From: Demequina pelophila
GTDB taxonomy: Bacteria; Actinomycetota; Actinomycetes; Actinomycetales; Demequinaceae
NCBI RefSeq assembly: GCF_000971175.1
Contig: NZ_BBLY01000004.1
Location: 368,298-432,297, forward strand
Length of the DNA stretch: 64,000 nucleotides
Direction of reading: 5' to 3'
Shown here: one piece after another, positions 32,051 through 40,432 of the stretch
Numbering within the stretch: the first letter of the stretch is position 1
How the letters are laid out: the number at the start of each line of letters is the position of its first letter
Translations under genes and position numbers: made by a program
Notes under the pieces: model-generated
Database searches by the model: none
Told to the model about the DNA's origin: nothing
What the model saw: the letters and a program-made list of their open reading frames with translations, nothing else

Positions 32051-33352
32051 ATGGCCGAGCGCCACGACGCCGTCGACATCATCAAGACCAAGCGCGGCGG
32101 CGGCACCCTCGCCGACGACCAGATCGATTGGGTGGTCGACGCCTACACGCGCGGCGTCGTGGCCGACGAGCAGATGAGCTCGCTCGCCATGGCCATCCTG
32201 CTGCGCGGCATGACCCGTGAGGAGATCTCCCGCTGGACCGCCGCGATGATCGCGACGGGGGAGCGGCTCGACTTCTCGTCGCTGTCGCGCCGCACCGCGG
32301 ACAAGCACTCGACCGGCGGCGTGGGCGACAAGATCACCCTCCCGCTCGCCCCGCTCGTCGCCGCCTGCGGCGTCGCGGTGCCGCAGCTCTCGGGACGCGG
32401 CCTGGGCCACACCGGAGGCACCCTCGACAAGCTGGAGGCCATCCCCGGCTGGCGCGCCGCGCTGTCCAACGAGGAGATGATGCGCCAGCTCGAGGACGTG
32501 GGCGCCGTCATCTGCGCGGCCGGCTCCGGCCTGGCCCCCGCCGACAAGAAGCTCTACGCCCTCCGCGACGTCACCGGGACGGTCGAGGCCATCCCGCTCA
32601 TCGCATCGTCCATCATGTCCAAGAAGATCGCCGAGGGCACGGGCGCGCTCGTCCTCGACGTCAAGGTGGGCACGGGCGCGTTCATGAAGACCGAGGCCGA
32701 CGCGCGCGAGCTCGCGCGCACCATGGTGGACCTGGGGACCGATGCGGGGGTCGTCACGACCGCCCTGCTCACCGACATGTCGACGCCCCTGGGCCGCGCG
32801 TGCGGCAACGGCCTCGAGGTCGCCGAGTCCGTCGAGGTGCTCGCCGGCGGCGGCCCCGCGGACGTCGTCGAGCTCACGCTCGCCCTCGCCCGCGAGATGC
32901 TCGCCGGCGCCGGGGTCACGGACGTGGACCCGGCCGACGCGCTCGCCGACGGCCGCGCGATGGACGCGTGGCGGCGCATGATCGCGGCCCAGGGCGGCGA
33001 CGTCGACGCGCCGATGCCCGACGCCCCGCACGTCGAGGAGGTCCGCGCCGAGGCCGACGGCGTCATCACCCGCATGGACGCCATGGGCGTGGGCGTGGCC
33101 GCGTGGCGCCTGGGCGCCGGGCGCGCCCGCAAGGAGGACCCGGTGCAGGCCTCCGCGGGCGTCTACCTGCACAGGACGCTGGGCGAGGAGGTCAAGGCGG
33201 GCGACGTCATCATGACGCTGCACACCGAGACGCCGGAGCGCATGCCGCGCGGCCTCGCCGCGCTCGCGGACGCCTGTGACGGCGCCGGCACGGTCGAGGT
33301 GACGCCCGGCGGGTCCGTCGAGCGCCGCCTCGTCATCGACCGCATCGCCTGA
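32051..33352 (+). CDS. deoA: pyrimidine-nucleoside / thymidine phosphorylase
   Basis: A 433-residue phosphorylase releasing thymine or uracil and (deoxy)ribose-1-phosphate. It shows TADKHSTGGVGDKITLPLAP, the family phosphate-site signature, and SGRGLGHTGGTLDKLEAIPG. The C-terminal alpha/beta domain carries RKEDPVQASAGV. ATG 32051 begins 1 nt after the cdd stop. Its product can be channelled to deoC after mutase action. Confidence 0.95.
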   Translation: MAERHDAVDIIKTKRGGGTLADDQIDWVVDAYTRGVVADEQMSSLAMAILLRGMTREEISRWTAAMIATGERLDFSSLSRRTADKHSTGGVGDKITLPLAPLVAACGVAVPQLSGRGLGHTGGTLDKLEAIPGWRAALSNEEMMRQLEDVGAVICAAGSGLAPADKKLYALRDVTGTVEAIPLIASSIMSKKIAEGTGALVLDVKVGTGAFMKTEADARELARTMVDLGTDAGVVTTALLTDMSTPLGRACGNGLEVAESVEVLAGGGPADVVELTLALAREMLAGAGVTDVDPADALADGRAMDAWRRMIAAQGGDVDAPMPDAPHVEEVRAEADGVITRMDAMGVGVAAWRLGAGRARKEDPVQASAGVYLHRTLGEEVKAGDVIMTLHTETPERMPRGLAALADACDGAGTVEVTPGGSVERRLVIDRIA

Positions 33353-33353
33353 C

Positions 33354-34328
33354 ATGGGCTGGACGCTCACGGCCGTGGCCGCCCGCCTGGGCGGGCGGCT
33401 GCGCATGCCGGAGCGTCTGGCCGACGAGCCCGCCTCGTCCGAGCCGCTCGTCGCCCGCGCCTTCGCGCGGGCCCTCGAGCGGTCCTCCGGGGCCGATGCG
33501 AAGGCCCTCCTGGTCGCGCGCGACCAGATGGGGGACGATGCACGGGTCCTCGACCGCGCGGTCGCCTCCGGGGCGCCGCTGTCGGCCATCGCGGCCCTCG
33601 CCGCCGCGTGGGACGGCCTCGACCCCGAGCCGCGGCGGATCATCGCCGAGCCGGTGCCGGCCCGCATGGGCCCGGTGCGCTGGGGACGCGTCGATGCCGT
33701 CCAGGTGGACCAGACCACGTGCGGCGCCGCCGTGATGGCGACCATGCTGCTCATGGGCGACCCGTTCGTGGGGCTGTGGCTCGCGACCGGGCGCACGCTG
33801 GCCTCGTACATCCCGCCCGAGGCGCTCCACGTCCAGGCCGAGGGTCTGCCCGCCCGCACCATCGAGGACCGGTGGCACGCCCTGCAGCGGGTGCTGCACG
33901 CGGTGACCACCGCATCGGCCGTGGGGCCGGTGGCCTGGCCCAAGTCGCTCGGGACCCCGCCGTGGAAGGTCGACGACCGCACCCGCTTCGCGGGGCTGCG
34001 CTTCGCCGGCGGCATGGTCGACGACTCGTCGCCCGAGGCGCTCGCGCCGGCGCTCGTGCACGTGCGCCGCGCGCTCGCGGACGGGATTCCCGTGCCCATG
34101 TTCACGGCCGGCGACTCGCGGCTGGGCATCGACACGGTGATCCCGCGCCACGTGGTGCTCATCGTGGGCGACACCGGCGACGGGCTGCTGGTCTACGAGC
34201 CCGGGGCCGGCGCGGTGCTGCCGCTGCTCGACGCGGACCTGAGGCCCGGCGGCGAGCGTCACCCGGCGCTGGGCAACTGGACGCGCGCCGCGTGGCTCGT
34301 GCTGCCGGTGCCCGTGCGGCGAGGATGA
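33354..34328 (+). CDS. unrecognised protein with C39/papain-like cysteine-peptidase signature
   Basis: I do not recognise the family of this 324-residue protein. Around residue 120 it has VDQTTCGAAVMATMLLMGDP, the Q-x3-C-G-A-A pattern of C39-like and related papain-fold peptidases. PRHVVLIVG (residues about 262-270) could supply the histidine and VYEPGAG the third polar residue. There is no signal peptide or membrane helix. The ATG lies 1 nt after the deoA stop and a leaderless add follows, so it is embedded in the nucleoside salvage operon without an obvious link. It could be a peptidase, a transglutaminase-like enzyme or an inactive relative. Confidence 0.6.
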   Translation: MGWTLTAVAARLGGRLRMPERLADEPASSEPLVARAFARALERSSGADAKALLVARDQMGDDARVLDRAVASGAPLSAIAALAAAWDGLDPEPRRIIAEPVPARMGPVRWGRVDAVQVDQTTCGAAVMATMLLMGDPFVGLWLATGRTLASYIPPEALHVQAEGLPARTIEDRWHALQRVLHAVTTASAVGPVAWPKSLGTPPWKVDDRTRFAGLRFAGGMVDDSSPEALAPALVHVRRALADGIPVPMFTAGDSRLGIDTVIPRHVVLIVGDTGDGLLVYEPGAGAVLPLLDADLRPGGERHPALGNWTRAAWLVLPVPVRRG

Positions 34329-34354
34329 GGCCCCGGCGCGATTAGCCTGGTGCC

Positions 34355-35425
34355 ATGACTCTCACCTCTGACGAGATCCTCGCCCTGCCCAAGGTCGTCC
34401 TGCACGACCACCTCGACGGCGGGCTGCGCCCGTCGACGCTCATCGAGCTCGCCGCCGCGATCGGCCACGAGCTCCCGTCGACCGACCCCGACGAGCTGGG
34501 CCGCATCTTCGCGGAGAACGCCAACTCCGGCGACCTGGTTCGCTACCTCGAGGCCTTCGCGCACACGACCGCCGTCATGCAGACCGCGGAGAACCTCACC
34601 CGCGTCGCGCGCGAGGCCGTCGTGGACCTCGCGGCCGACGGCGTCGTCTACGCGGAGCTGCGCTACGCGCCCGAGCAGCACGTGGCCGGCGGCCTGTCGC
34701 TGCAGGAGGTCGTCGAGGCGGTCCAGTCGGGCATCGAGGAGGGCGTCGCGGAGGCGCTCGAGGCGGGTCGCGCCATCCGTGCGGCCGCGATCCTCGACGC
34801 GATGCGCCACCTGGACCGCTCGGTCGAGATCGCCCAGCTCGCGATCGCGAACCGCGGCACCTGCTGCGTGGCGTTCGACATCGCGGGCCCCGAGGCGGGC
34901 TTCCGCCCGTCGCTGCACCGCGAGGCCTTCCAGATCCTGCGCGAGGCGCACATGCCCGTCACCATCCACGCGGGCGAGGCCGACGGCGCCGAGTCCGTGG
35001 GCGAGGCGCTGGGGCTCGGCTCGGCGCGACGCCTGGGCCACGGCGTGCGCATCCACGAGGACATCGAGGGCCTCGACACCGACGAGCCGGCGCTGGGCAT
35101 CATCGCCCGCCACGCGCTCGACCAGCAGATCCCGCTCGAGTGCTGCCCGACCTCCAACGTGCAGACCGGCGCCGCGCCGTCCGTGGCCGAGCACCCCATG
35201 CACGCGCTGCGCGACCTGGGCTTCGCCGTGACGGTCAACACCGACAACCGCCTGGTCTCGGGCGTGTCCATGTCCTCCGAATTCGCGGCGCTGAGCGAGG
35301 CGGGCTGGACCGTCGAGGACCTCTTCGAGGCCACCCTCGCCGCCGCCTGGGCCGCGTTCCTGCCCTACGACGAGCGCGCCGACCTGGCCGAGCTCGTCAT
35401 CGAGGGCTACGGCATCGACCTGTAG
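34355..35425 (+). CDS. add: adenosine deaminase
   Basis: A 356-residue zinc enzyme deaminating adenosine and deoxyadenosine. KVVLHDHLDGGLRPSTL holds the metal HxH; HAGEADGAESVGEAL the catalytic His/Glu; LGHGVRI, ECCPTSNVQT and VNTDNRLVSG the remaining motifs, with DN replacing the usual DD. The HDHLDG opening rather than HVHLDG is common in actinobacterial Add. TAGCCT ends 6 nt before the ATG without a Shine-Dalgarno sequence, suggesting its own leaderless mRNA. Confidence 0.94.
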   Translation: MTLTSDEILALPKVVLHDHLDGGLRPSTLIELAAAIGHELPSTDPDELGRIFAENANSGDLVRYLEAFAHTTAVMQTAENLTRVAREAVVDLAADGVVYAELRYAPEQHVAGGLSLQEVVEAVQSGIEEGVAEALEAGRAIRAAAILDAMRHLDRSVEIAQLAIANRGTCCVAFDIAGPEAGFRPSLHREAFQILREAHMPVTIHAGEADGAESVGEALGLGSARRLGHGVRIHEDIEGLDTDEPALGIIARHALDQQIPLECCPTSNVQTGAAPSVAEHPMHALRDLGFAVTVNTDNRLVSGVSMSSEFAALSEAGWTVEDLFEATLAAAWAAFLPYDERADLAELVIEGYGIDL

Positions 35426-35459
35426 GTCGCGTTCTGCGCCGCTTCTGCGCCTCGCTTTT

Positions 35460-35524
35460 GCGCCCCCGGAGGTGCTCAGTGCTCATTACCAGCACTTTTG
35501 GGCACTCAGCACCTCCGGGGGCGC
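35460..35524. repeat. REP-like hairpin copy A
   Basis: Arms 35460-35482 and 35502-35524 (23 nt, one mismatch) include the shared core AGGTGCTCAGTGC with its complement. The loop is 19 nt. It lies between convergent add and the AbiEi/DUF559 gene and may also act as a bidirectional terminator. Confidence 0.8.
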
Positions 35525-35534
35525 AGCTGCTTCC

Positions 35535-36479
35535 TCATAGCCTCGCCCCCACCACGGCGAGCAGCCGCTCCCGGCACCACTCGGGCCGGAGGGTGATGTC
35601 ACTCCAGCCGAAGCCCACGGTGGCGTAGCCGGCCGCTGCGAGGTTGGTTCGCCGGGCACGGTCCTTGTCGAGGGCGGCGCGCGTCGAGTGATAGCGGTTG
35701 CCATCGAGTTCCACCGCGATCCTCGCGCGCCGGTGCAGCATGTCGGGCGTGACCCGGCCCGACGGAAGCATCAGCGGCACCTGCCACTCGAACTCGCGGA
35801 ACCGCGCTCCCGTGAAGGTCTCGTGCTTCGCCCGCACCTCGAGCGGCGAGGTCGCGCCCTCCGCGAACCAGCCCAGCACTCGTTCGAGGTCGCGGCGCCC
35901 GGGCAACCGGGACGTGCGATCGAGTTCGGCGCGCACCTGACGCCACGTGCACGCGCGCGCCCAGAGCGCCTCCCACAGGATGCTGCGACGGCCGCTCGGC
36001 GGGGCGTACCTCCACGCGTCGAGCAGCGCACGAGGCATGGGCGAGGTGAACACCCCTCTCGCCATGATGCGGGAGTGGAGCGGGCCTGTCTGGTGCAGTC
36101 GAACCCACGGCGGTACGTCGAGGCGGCGGCCGTGGGGGACGACGAAATCGAGCCGATCCGGCGGAGGCAGCGCCGGCGCGTACAGGTGAAGCGCGCCCGC
36201 GCCCGTGACCGCGCCGGCGGGTTGCCACAGGCCGAGTGCCTCGGCGAGCACCAGCACATTCTCCGAGTGGGCCGTGCCGCAGTAGACCCCGGTGAGCAGG
36301 CGAGTCGCGGCGCCACCCTCGATGGCGTGGTCGAGCTGGCGCCGTGACCACCGATGGACGAGCTCGTCTCGCCCGTACGCATGGGCATTGGTCTCGAGGA
36401 ACTCGGCGATCCGCGTGGGCGCGTAGCCGGGGCTGGGGTCGGGCGCGGGGTCGGGATCGGGGCCGGGCGATAGGAGCAT
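35535..36479 (-). CDS. AbiEi-like antitoxin N-domain fused to DUF559 (Vsr-like) nuclease domain
   Basis: About 314 residues from ATG 36479; an in-frame ATG at 36617 would add 46 mostly Arg/Pro residues and looks non-coding. The N-terminal part (PTRIAEFLETNAHAYGRDELVHRWSRRQLDHAIEGG ... LLTGVYC) resembles the AbiEi winged helix. The C-terminal part (RIAVELDGNRYHSTRAALDKDRARRTNLAAAGYATVGFGWSDI) is the DUF559 fold related to very-short-patch endonucleases. Such stand-alone proteins are scattered through actinobacteria with unknown role. No cognate toxin gene is adjacent. REP-like hairpins lie on both sides, and GC-skewed, repeat-rich flanks suggest a transferred cassette. Confidence 0.75.
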   Translation of the reverse strand: MLLSPGPDPDPAPDPSPGYAPTRIAEFLETNAHAYGRDELVHRWSRRQLDHAIEGGAATRLLTGVYCGTAHSENVLVLAEALGLWQPAGAVTGAGALHLYAPALPPPDRLDFVVPHGRRLDVPPWVRLHQTGPLHSRIMARGVFTSPMPRALLDAWRYAPPSGRRSILWEALWARACTWRQVRAELDRTSRLPGRRDLERVLGWFAEGATSPLEVRAKHETFTGARFREFEWQVPLMLPSGRVTPDMLHRRARIAVELDGNRYHSTRAALDKDRARRTNLAAAGYATVGFGWSDITLRPEWCRERLLAVVGARL

Positions 36480-36618
36480 GAGCCCAGGCAACAACCGCCG
36501 TACCTCAGTCCGCAGCGCACGTGGCGCGGTCTGTGGACGGACGGCGCTCGCGCGGGGCTGTGCACGCCGGCTCCGGGCGCGGACGGGAGGGGCCAGCCGC
36601 CGACGGCTGCGCCTCATC

Positions 36619-36663
36619 AGGTGCTCAGTGCCCGAATCGAGTGATTCTGGGCGCTGAGCACCT
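36619..36663. repeat. REP-like hairpin copy B
   Basis: AGGTGCTCAGTGCCC (36619-36633) pairs with GGGCGCTGAGCACCT (36649-36663), one wobble, 15-nt loop. Its core is shared with copies A and C. Confidence 0.8.
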
Positions 36664-36825
36664 CCCGGGGCGTACCGGTACCCGGGGCCGGGCGCATCGG
36701 TGCGGGCCGGGCGGGCCGGCCGGGTCGGCGCGGGACCGCGAGCCTGGGGCCTCCCGCACCCGGCGTCCCGGGTGCGGGGGACTTAGGCTGGTGCGCGGAC
36801 CATCCACCCTGCTTTGGAGACGATC

Positions 36826-37497
36826 ATGACCCTCACCCGCGCCGAGCTGGCCCAGTACGTCGACCACACCCTGCTCAAGCCCGAGTCCACCCCCGCGGAC
36901 GTCGAGGCCGTCATCGCGGAGGGCGCCGAGCTGGGCGTCTTCTCCGTGTGCGTGTCGCCCTCGATGCTGCCCGTGACCACCCCCGAGGGCGTCGCGGTCG
37001 CCACCGTGTGCGGCTTCCCGTCGGGCAAGCACCAGTCCGCCATCAAGGCCGCCGAGGCCGCGCTGTCGATCGAGCAGGGCGCCGACGAGGTCGACATGGT
37101 GATCGACGTCGCCGCCGCGCTCGCGGGCGACTTCGATGCCGTCCAGGCCGACATCGCGGCCGTGCGCGCCGCGGTGCCCGCCGGCAAGATCCTCAAGGTC
37201 ATCATCGAGTCCGCGGCGCTCACCGACGAGGCGATCGTGGGCGCGTGCCGCGCCTCCGAGGCCGCGGGCGCGGACTTCGTCAAGACCTCGACCGGCTTCC
37301 ACCCGGCCGGCGGCGCCTCGGTCGAGGCCGTGCGCCTCATGCGCGAGACCGTGGGCGACCGCCTGGGCGTCAAGGCCTCGGGCGGCATCCGTACGTGGGA
37401 CGCCGCGGTCGCGATGATTGAGGCCGGCGCGTCGCGCCTGGGCCTGTCGGGCACGGCCGCTGTGCTCGACGGCTCGGAGGCCACCGGCTCGTACTGA
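36826..37497 (+). CDS. deoC: deoxyribose-phosphate aldolase
   Basis: A 223-residue class I aldolase cleaving deoxyribose-5-phosphate to acetaldehyde and glyceraldehyde-3-phosphate. VDHTLLKPE opens the barrel, [10 protein letters not shown] and [14 protein letters not shown] hold the active lysines (Schiff base in VKTSTGF), and VKASGGIRT is the phosphate loop. ATG 36826 has GGAG 7 nt upstream; the TTG four codons earlier contains that site and is rejected. A TAGGCT -10 box lies at 36784-36789. Hairpins B and C bracket the gene. Confidence 0.95.
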   Translation: MTLTRAELAQYVDHTLLKPESTPADVEAVIAEGAELGVFSVCVSPSMLPVTTPEGVAVATVCGFPSGKHQSAIKAAEAALSIEQGADEVDMVIDVAAALAGDFDAVQADIAAVRAAVPAGKILKVIIESAALTDEAIVGACRASEAAGADFVKTSTGFHPAGGASVEAVRLMRETVGDRLGVKASGGIRTWDAAVAMIEAGASRLGLSGTAAVLDGSEATGSY

Positions 37498-37559
37498 GTC
37501 TCAGCGGCGCGCTCCCGCCGCCCCGCCGCCCCGCCGCTGCGCCCAAGTTGCGCTCCACG

Positions 37560-37604
37560 AGGTGCTCAGTGCCCAAAACCAGTCGAAATGGGCACTGAGC
37601 ACCT
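37560..37604. repeat. REP-like hairpin copy C
   Basis: AGGTGCTCAGTGCCCA (37560-37575) and its perfect complement (37589-37604) with a 13-nt loop, in the gap after deoC. Confidence 0.82.
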
Positions 37605-37628
37605 CCTGGGGCGTTCGCGGCGGCGGCT

Positions 37629-37720
37629 GGCGCGCGCGGCGGCTGCTGAGGCGCGCGGGCTGAGACCGGGGCGCGCTGGGAGGTGCTGGGCGCGCGCGGC
37701 GGCGGCTGAGGCGCGCGGGC
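37629..37720. repeat. direct repeat of a 32-bp GC block, 60-bp period
   Basis: GGCGCGCGCGGCGGC-type blocks at 37629-37660 and 37689-37720 differ by one base and are 60 bp apart. The gap between deoC and the next gene (37498-37743) holds this repeat and hairpin C, no gene. Confidence 0.65.
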
Positions 37721-37743
37721 CGCCGCCGCCGCGCGCCGGTCGG

Positions 37744-39561
37744 CTAGATCCCCAGCGCCCGCTCGACGTCCTTGCGCAGCGCCGCCATCGTGGCGGTGGC
37801 CTCGAGCCGCGCCTCGTAGACGTCGCCCTCCACGGGGACGATGACCTCGAGGTACGCCTTGACCTTCGGCTCCGTGCCGGAGGGCCGCACGATCACCCGC
37901 GCGCCTGACTCCGCCGCGAGGTGCAGGCCCGTGGTGCCGGGCAGCCCGCGGAAGCCCTGCGACATGTCGTCGGTCGCGACCACCGGCGAGCCCGCGAGGG
38001 TCTCCGGGGGAGCGGACATGAGCCGGTTCATGGTCTCCGGGATGAGCGCCAGGTCCGCGTACCGGGCCGACACCTGCGAGGTGAGGTACACGCCGTACTC
38101 GCGCGCCAGGTCGTCGATCGCGTCCGCGAGCGTCCGCCCCGCCTCCTTGAGCTCCGCCACGAAGTCCGCCAGCAGCAGCGCCGCGGAGATGCCGTCCTTG
38201 TCGCGCACCAGTTGGGGCGCCACGCAGTAGCCCAGCGCCTCCTCGTAGCCGAACACCAGGTCCTTCGCGCGCCCGATCCACTTGAATCCGGTGAGCGTGT
38301 TCGCGTGCGACAGGCCATGACGGGCCGCGATCGCGGCGAGCTGCTGCGACGACACGATCGAGTTGGCCAGCACCTGCACCTGGTTGGGCACGCGGTCCGC
38401 GGCGCACCGCTCGGCGACGCGCTCGCCCAGCAGCGAGCCCACCACGTCGCCGTGCAGCATGGTCCACGCGCCGTCGACGACCGTGGCGACCGCGCAGCGG
38501 TCCGCGTCGGGGTCGTTCGCGATCACCACGTCCGCGCGCACGGAGCGCGCGAGCTCGAGCGACAGGTCGATCGCGCCCTTCTCCTCCGGGTTGGGGAAGT
38601 CGACGGTGGGGAAGTCGGGGTCGGGCTGCGCCTGCTCCGGCACCGTGTGGAGGTCGGTGAAGCCGGCGGCGCGCAGCGCGCGCTCGACCGTCTCGCCGCC
38701 CACGCCGTGCAGGGGAGTGAGGACGATGCGCGTGGCGGCCCGGCGGGCGGCCACGGCCTCGGCCTCGGTGGCCTCGGCGTCGGCGGACGAGTCGACCTCG
38801 CCGGCGGACGAGTCGACCTCGCCGGCCGACGAGCCGGCCTCGCCATCCTGCGCACCCGCCGCGGGCACGAGCGCCGCGACCTGCGCCACGTACTCGTCGA
38901 TCACGCCCTCGCCCAGCACGGTCCAGCCCTCGTCCGCGCGCTCCACGGAGGCGACGGACGGGACGGCCGCGATGTGCGCGGCGATCTCCGCGTCGTAGGG
39001 CGGCACGATCTGCGCGCCCTGGCCCTCGTCGCCCACGATGCGTCCGCCCAGGTAGACCTTGTAGCCGTTGTCCTGGGGCGGGTTGTGGGAGGCGGTGACC
39101 ATGACGCCGGCGTCGGCGTCGAGGAAGCGCGTCGCGAACGCGAGCACCGGCGTGGGCAGGGTGCGGGGCAGCAGCAGCGCCTCGTGGCCCGCGGCCGTCA
39201 TGACCGCCGCGGTGTCGAGCGCGAACTCGCGCGAGCCGTGGCGCGCGTCGTAGCCGATGGCCACGCGGCCCGGTCCCTCGACGCCCTCGGCGGCCAGCGC
39301 ATCGGTCATGTAGCGCGCCAGCCCGGCGGCCGCGCGGATGACCACGGCGCGGTTCATCCGGTTGGGGCCCGCCCCGATCCGGCCGCGCAGGCCCGCGGTG
39401 CCGAACTCGAGCGTGCCGCGGAAGCGGTCCGCGAGGTCCTCGAGGGCCTCCGGCACGCCGGTCGCGGCGGCGTCGATGACGGCGCGCAGCTCGTCGCGGG
39501 TGGCGTCGTCAGGGTCGTCGGCCAGCCAGGCCTGGGCCCGCGAGATCAGCTCGGTGGGCAT
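37744..39561 (-). CDS. phosphohexomutase (phosphomannomutase/phosphoglucomutase, PmmB type)
   Basis: A 605-residue alpha-phosphohexomutase. FGTAGLRGRIGAGPNRMN is the N-terminal motif, VTASHNPPQDNGYK holds the phosphoserine, NDPDADRCA the metal ligands and VRPSGTEPKVKAYLE the phosphate-binding C-domain. Long members like this include enzymes that also act as phosphopentomutases, which would link deoA and punA products to deoC; that role is inferred from the neighbours. An acidic Ser/Ala insert encoded by three 21-bp tandem repeats (38781-38843) interrupts domain 2. Confidence 0.88.
   Translation of the reverse strand: MPTELISRAQAWLADDPDDATRDELRAVIDAAATGVPEALEDLADRFRGTLEFGTAGLRGRIGAGPNRMNRAVVIRAAAGLARYMTDALAAEGVEGPGRVAIGYDARHGSREFALDTAAVMTAAGHEALLLPRTLPTPVLAFATRFLDADAGVMVTASHNPPQDNGYKVYLGGRIVGDEGQGAQIVPPYDAEIAAHIAAVPSVASVERADEGWTVLGEGVIDEYVAQVAALVPAAGAQDGEAGSSAGEVDSSAGEVDSSADAEATEAEAVAARRAATRIVLTPLHGVGGETVERALRAAGFTDLHTVPEQAQPDPDFPTVDFPNPEEKGAIDLSLELARSVRADVVIANDPDADRCAVATVVDGAWTMLHGDVVGSLLGERVAERCAADRVPNQVQVLANSIVSSQQLAAIAARHGLSHANTLTGFKWIGRAKDLVFGYEEALGYCVAPQLVRDKDGISAALLLADFVAELKEAGRTLADAIDDLAREYGVYLTSQVSARYADLALIPETMNRLMSAPPETLAGSPVVATDDMSQGFRGLPGTTGLHLAAESGARVIVRPSGTEPKVKAYLEVIVPVEGDVYEARLEATATMAALRKDVERALGI
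38781..38843. repeat. three in-frame 21-bp tandem repeats inside the phosphohexomutase gene
   Basis: Units 38781-38801, 38802-38822 and 38823-38843; the first two are identical and the third differs at three bases. They encode repeats of GEVDSSA-like heptads in a surface linker. Confidence 0.85.
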
Positions 39562-39562
39562 G

Positions 39563-40360
39563 TCACATCCCCTTCACGATCGCGGCGAGCAGCGCGGAGA
39601 TGCGCGGGCCGGCGTCGCGGCCGGCGTCGAGCACCTCCTGGTGGTCCAGCGTGTCGCCGCCGATGCCCGCGGCCAGGTTGGTGACCAGCGACAGGCCCAG
39701 GATCTCGAGCCCGACCTCGCGGGCGGCGATCGCCTCGAGCACGGTCGACATGCCCACGAGGTTGGCGCCCAGCACGGCCGCCATCCGCACCTCGGCGGGC
39801 GTCTCGTACTGCGGGCCGGTGAACTGCGCGTACACGCCGTCCGGCAGCGAGCCGTCGATCGAGAGGGCGAGCTCGCGCAGGCGCGGCGAGTAGACGCGCG
39901 ACATGTCGACGAAGGTCGCGCCCTCGAGCGGGGTCTGGCCGGTGAGGTTGATGTGGTCGTCGAGCAGCACCACGGAGCCGGGGCCCACCTCGGGGCGGGT
40001 CGAGCCGCAGCCGTTGGTGAGCACCAGCTGGGTGCAGCCCGCGGCGGCGGCCATGCGGATCGCGTGCGCGACCTTGCCCGCGTCGCGCACCTGGTAGTAG
40101 TGCTGGCGGGCGCCCAGCACCAGCACGCGCTTGCCGGTGGGGGAGAGCAGCGAGCGGAACACCGGATGGTGGCCGGGGACCACGTGGGCGTCGAAGCCCG
40201 GGATGTCGGTGGCGTCCACGCGGGCCACCTCGTCGCCGATCAGGTCGGCCGCGCCGCCCCAGCCGGAGCCCAGGACCAGCGCGATGTCGTGCTTCTCGAC
40301 GCCGGTGGCGGCGCCCAGGATGGCGGCGGCCTCGGCCGCGTACTCGTGTGCGTGAGTCAT
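39563..40360 (-). CDS. punA: purine nucleoside phosphorylase
   Basis: A 265-residue trimeric-type PNP (MTAP/PNP family). Visible are VLGSGWGGAAD, VPGHHPVFRS, LTNGCGSTRPEVGPGS and GMSTVLEAIAAREVGLEILGLSLVTNLAAG. It phosphorolyses inosine and guanosine to base and ribose-1-phosphate. TAGGCT lies 6 nt before the ATG with no Shine-Dalgarno sequence. It heads a two-gene unit with the mutase (1-nt gap), as in the Mycobacterium deoD-pmmB pair. Confidence 0.94.
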   Translation of the reverse strand: MTHAHEYAAEAAAILGAATGVEKHDIALVLGSGWGGAADLIGDEVARVDATDIPGFDAHVVPGHHPVFRSLLSPTGKRVLVLGARQHYYQVRDAGKVAHAIRMAAAAGCTQLVLTNGCGSTRPEVGPGSVVLLDDHINLTGQTPLEGATFVDMSRVYSPRLRELALSIDGSLPDGVYAQFTGPQYETPAEVRMAAVLGANLVGMSTVLEAIAAREVGLEILGLSLVTNLAAGIGGDTLDHQEVLDAGRDAGPRISALLAAIVKGM

Positions 40361-40432
40361 GCTCCGAGCCTAACCGCGCGCCGTCCCGGTGCCTCGGGCA
40401 GGGCGGCCCCTTTCCTGCGGTTAGATGGGGTC

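Noticed and set aside
35535-36617. Type IV toxin-antitoxin (AbiE) locus
   Set aside because: No AbiEii-type nucleotidyltransferase toxin is adjacent; the partner domain is a DUF559 nuclease-like fold in the same protein.
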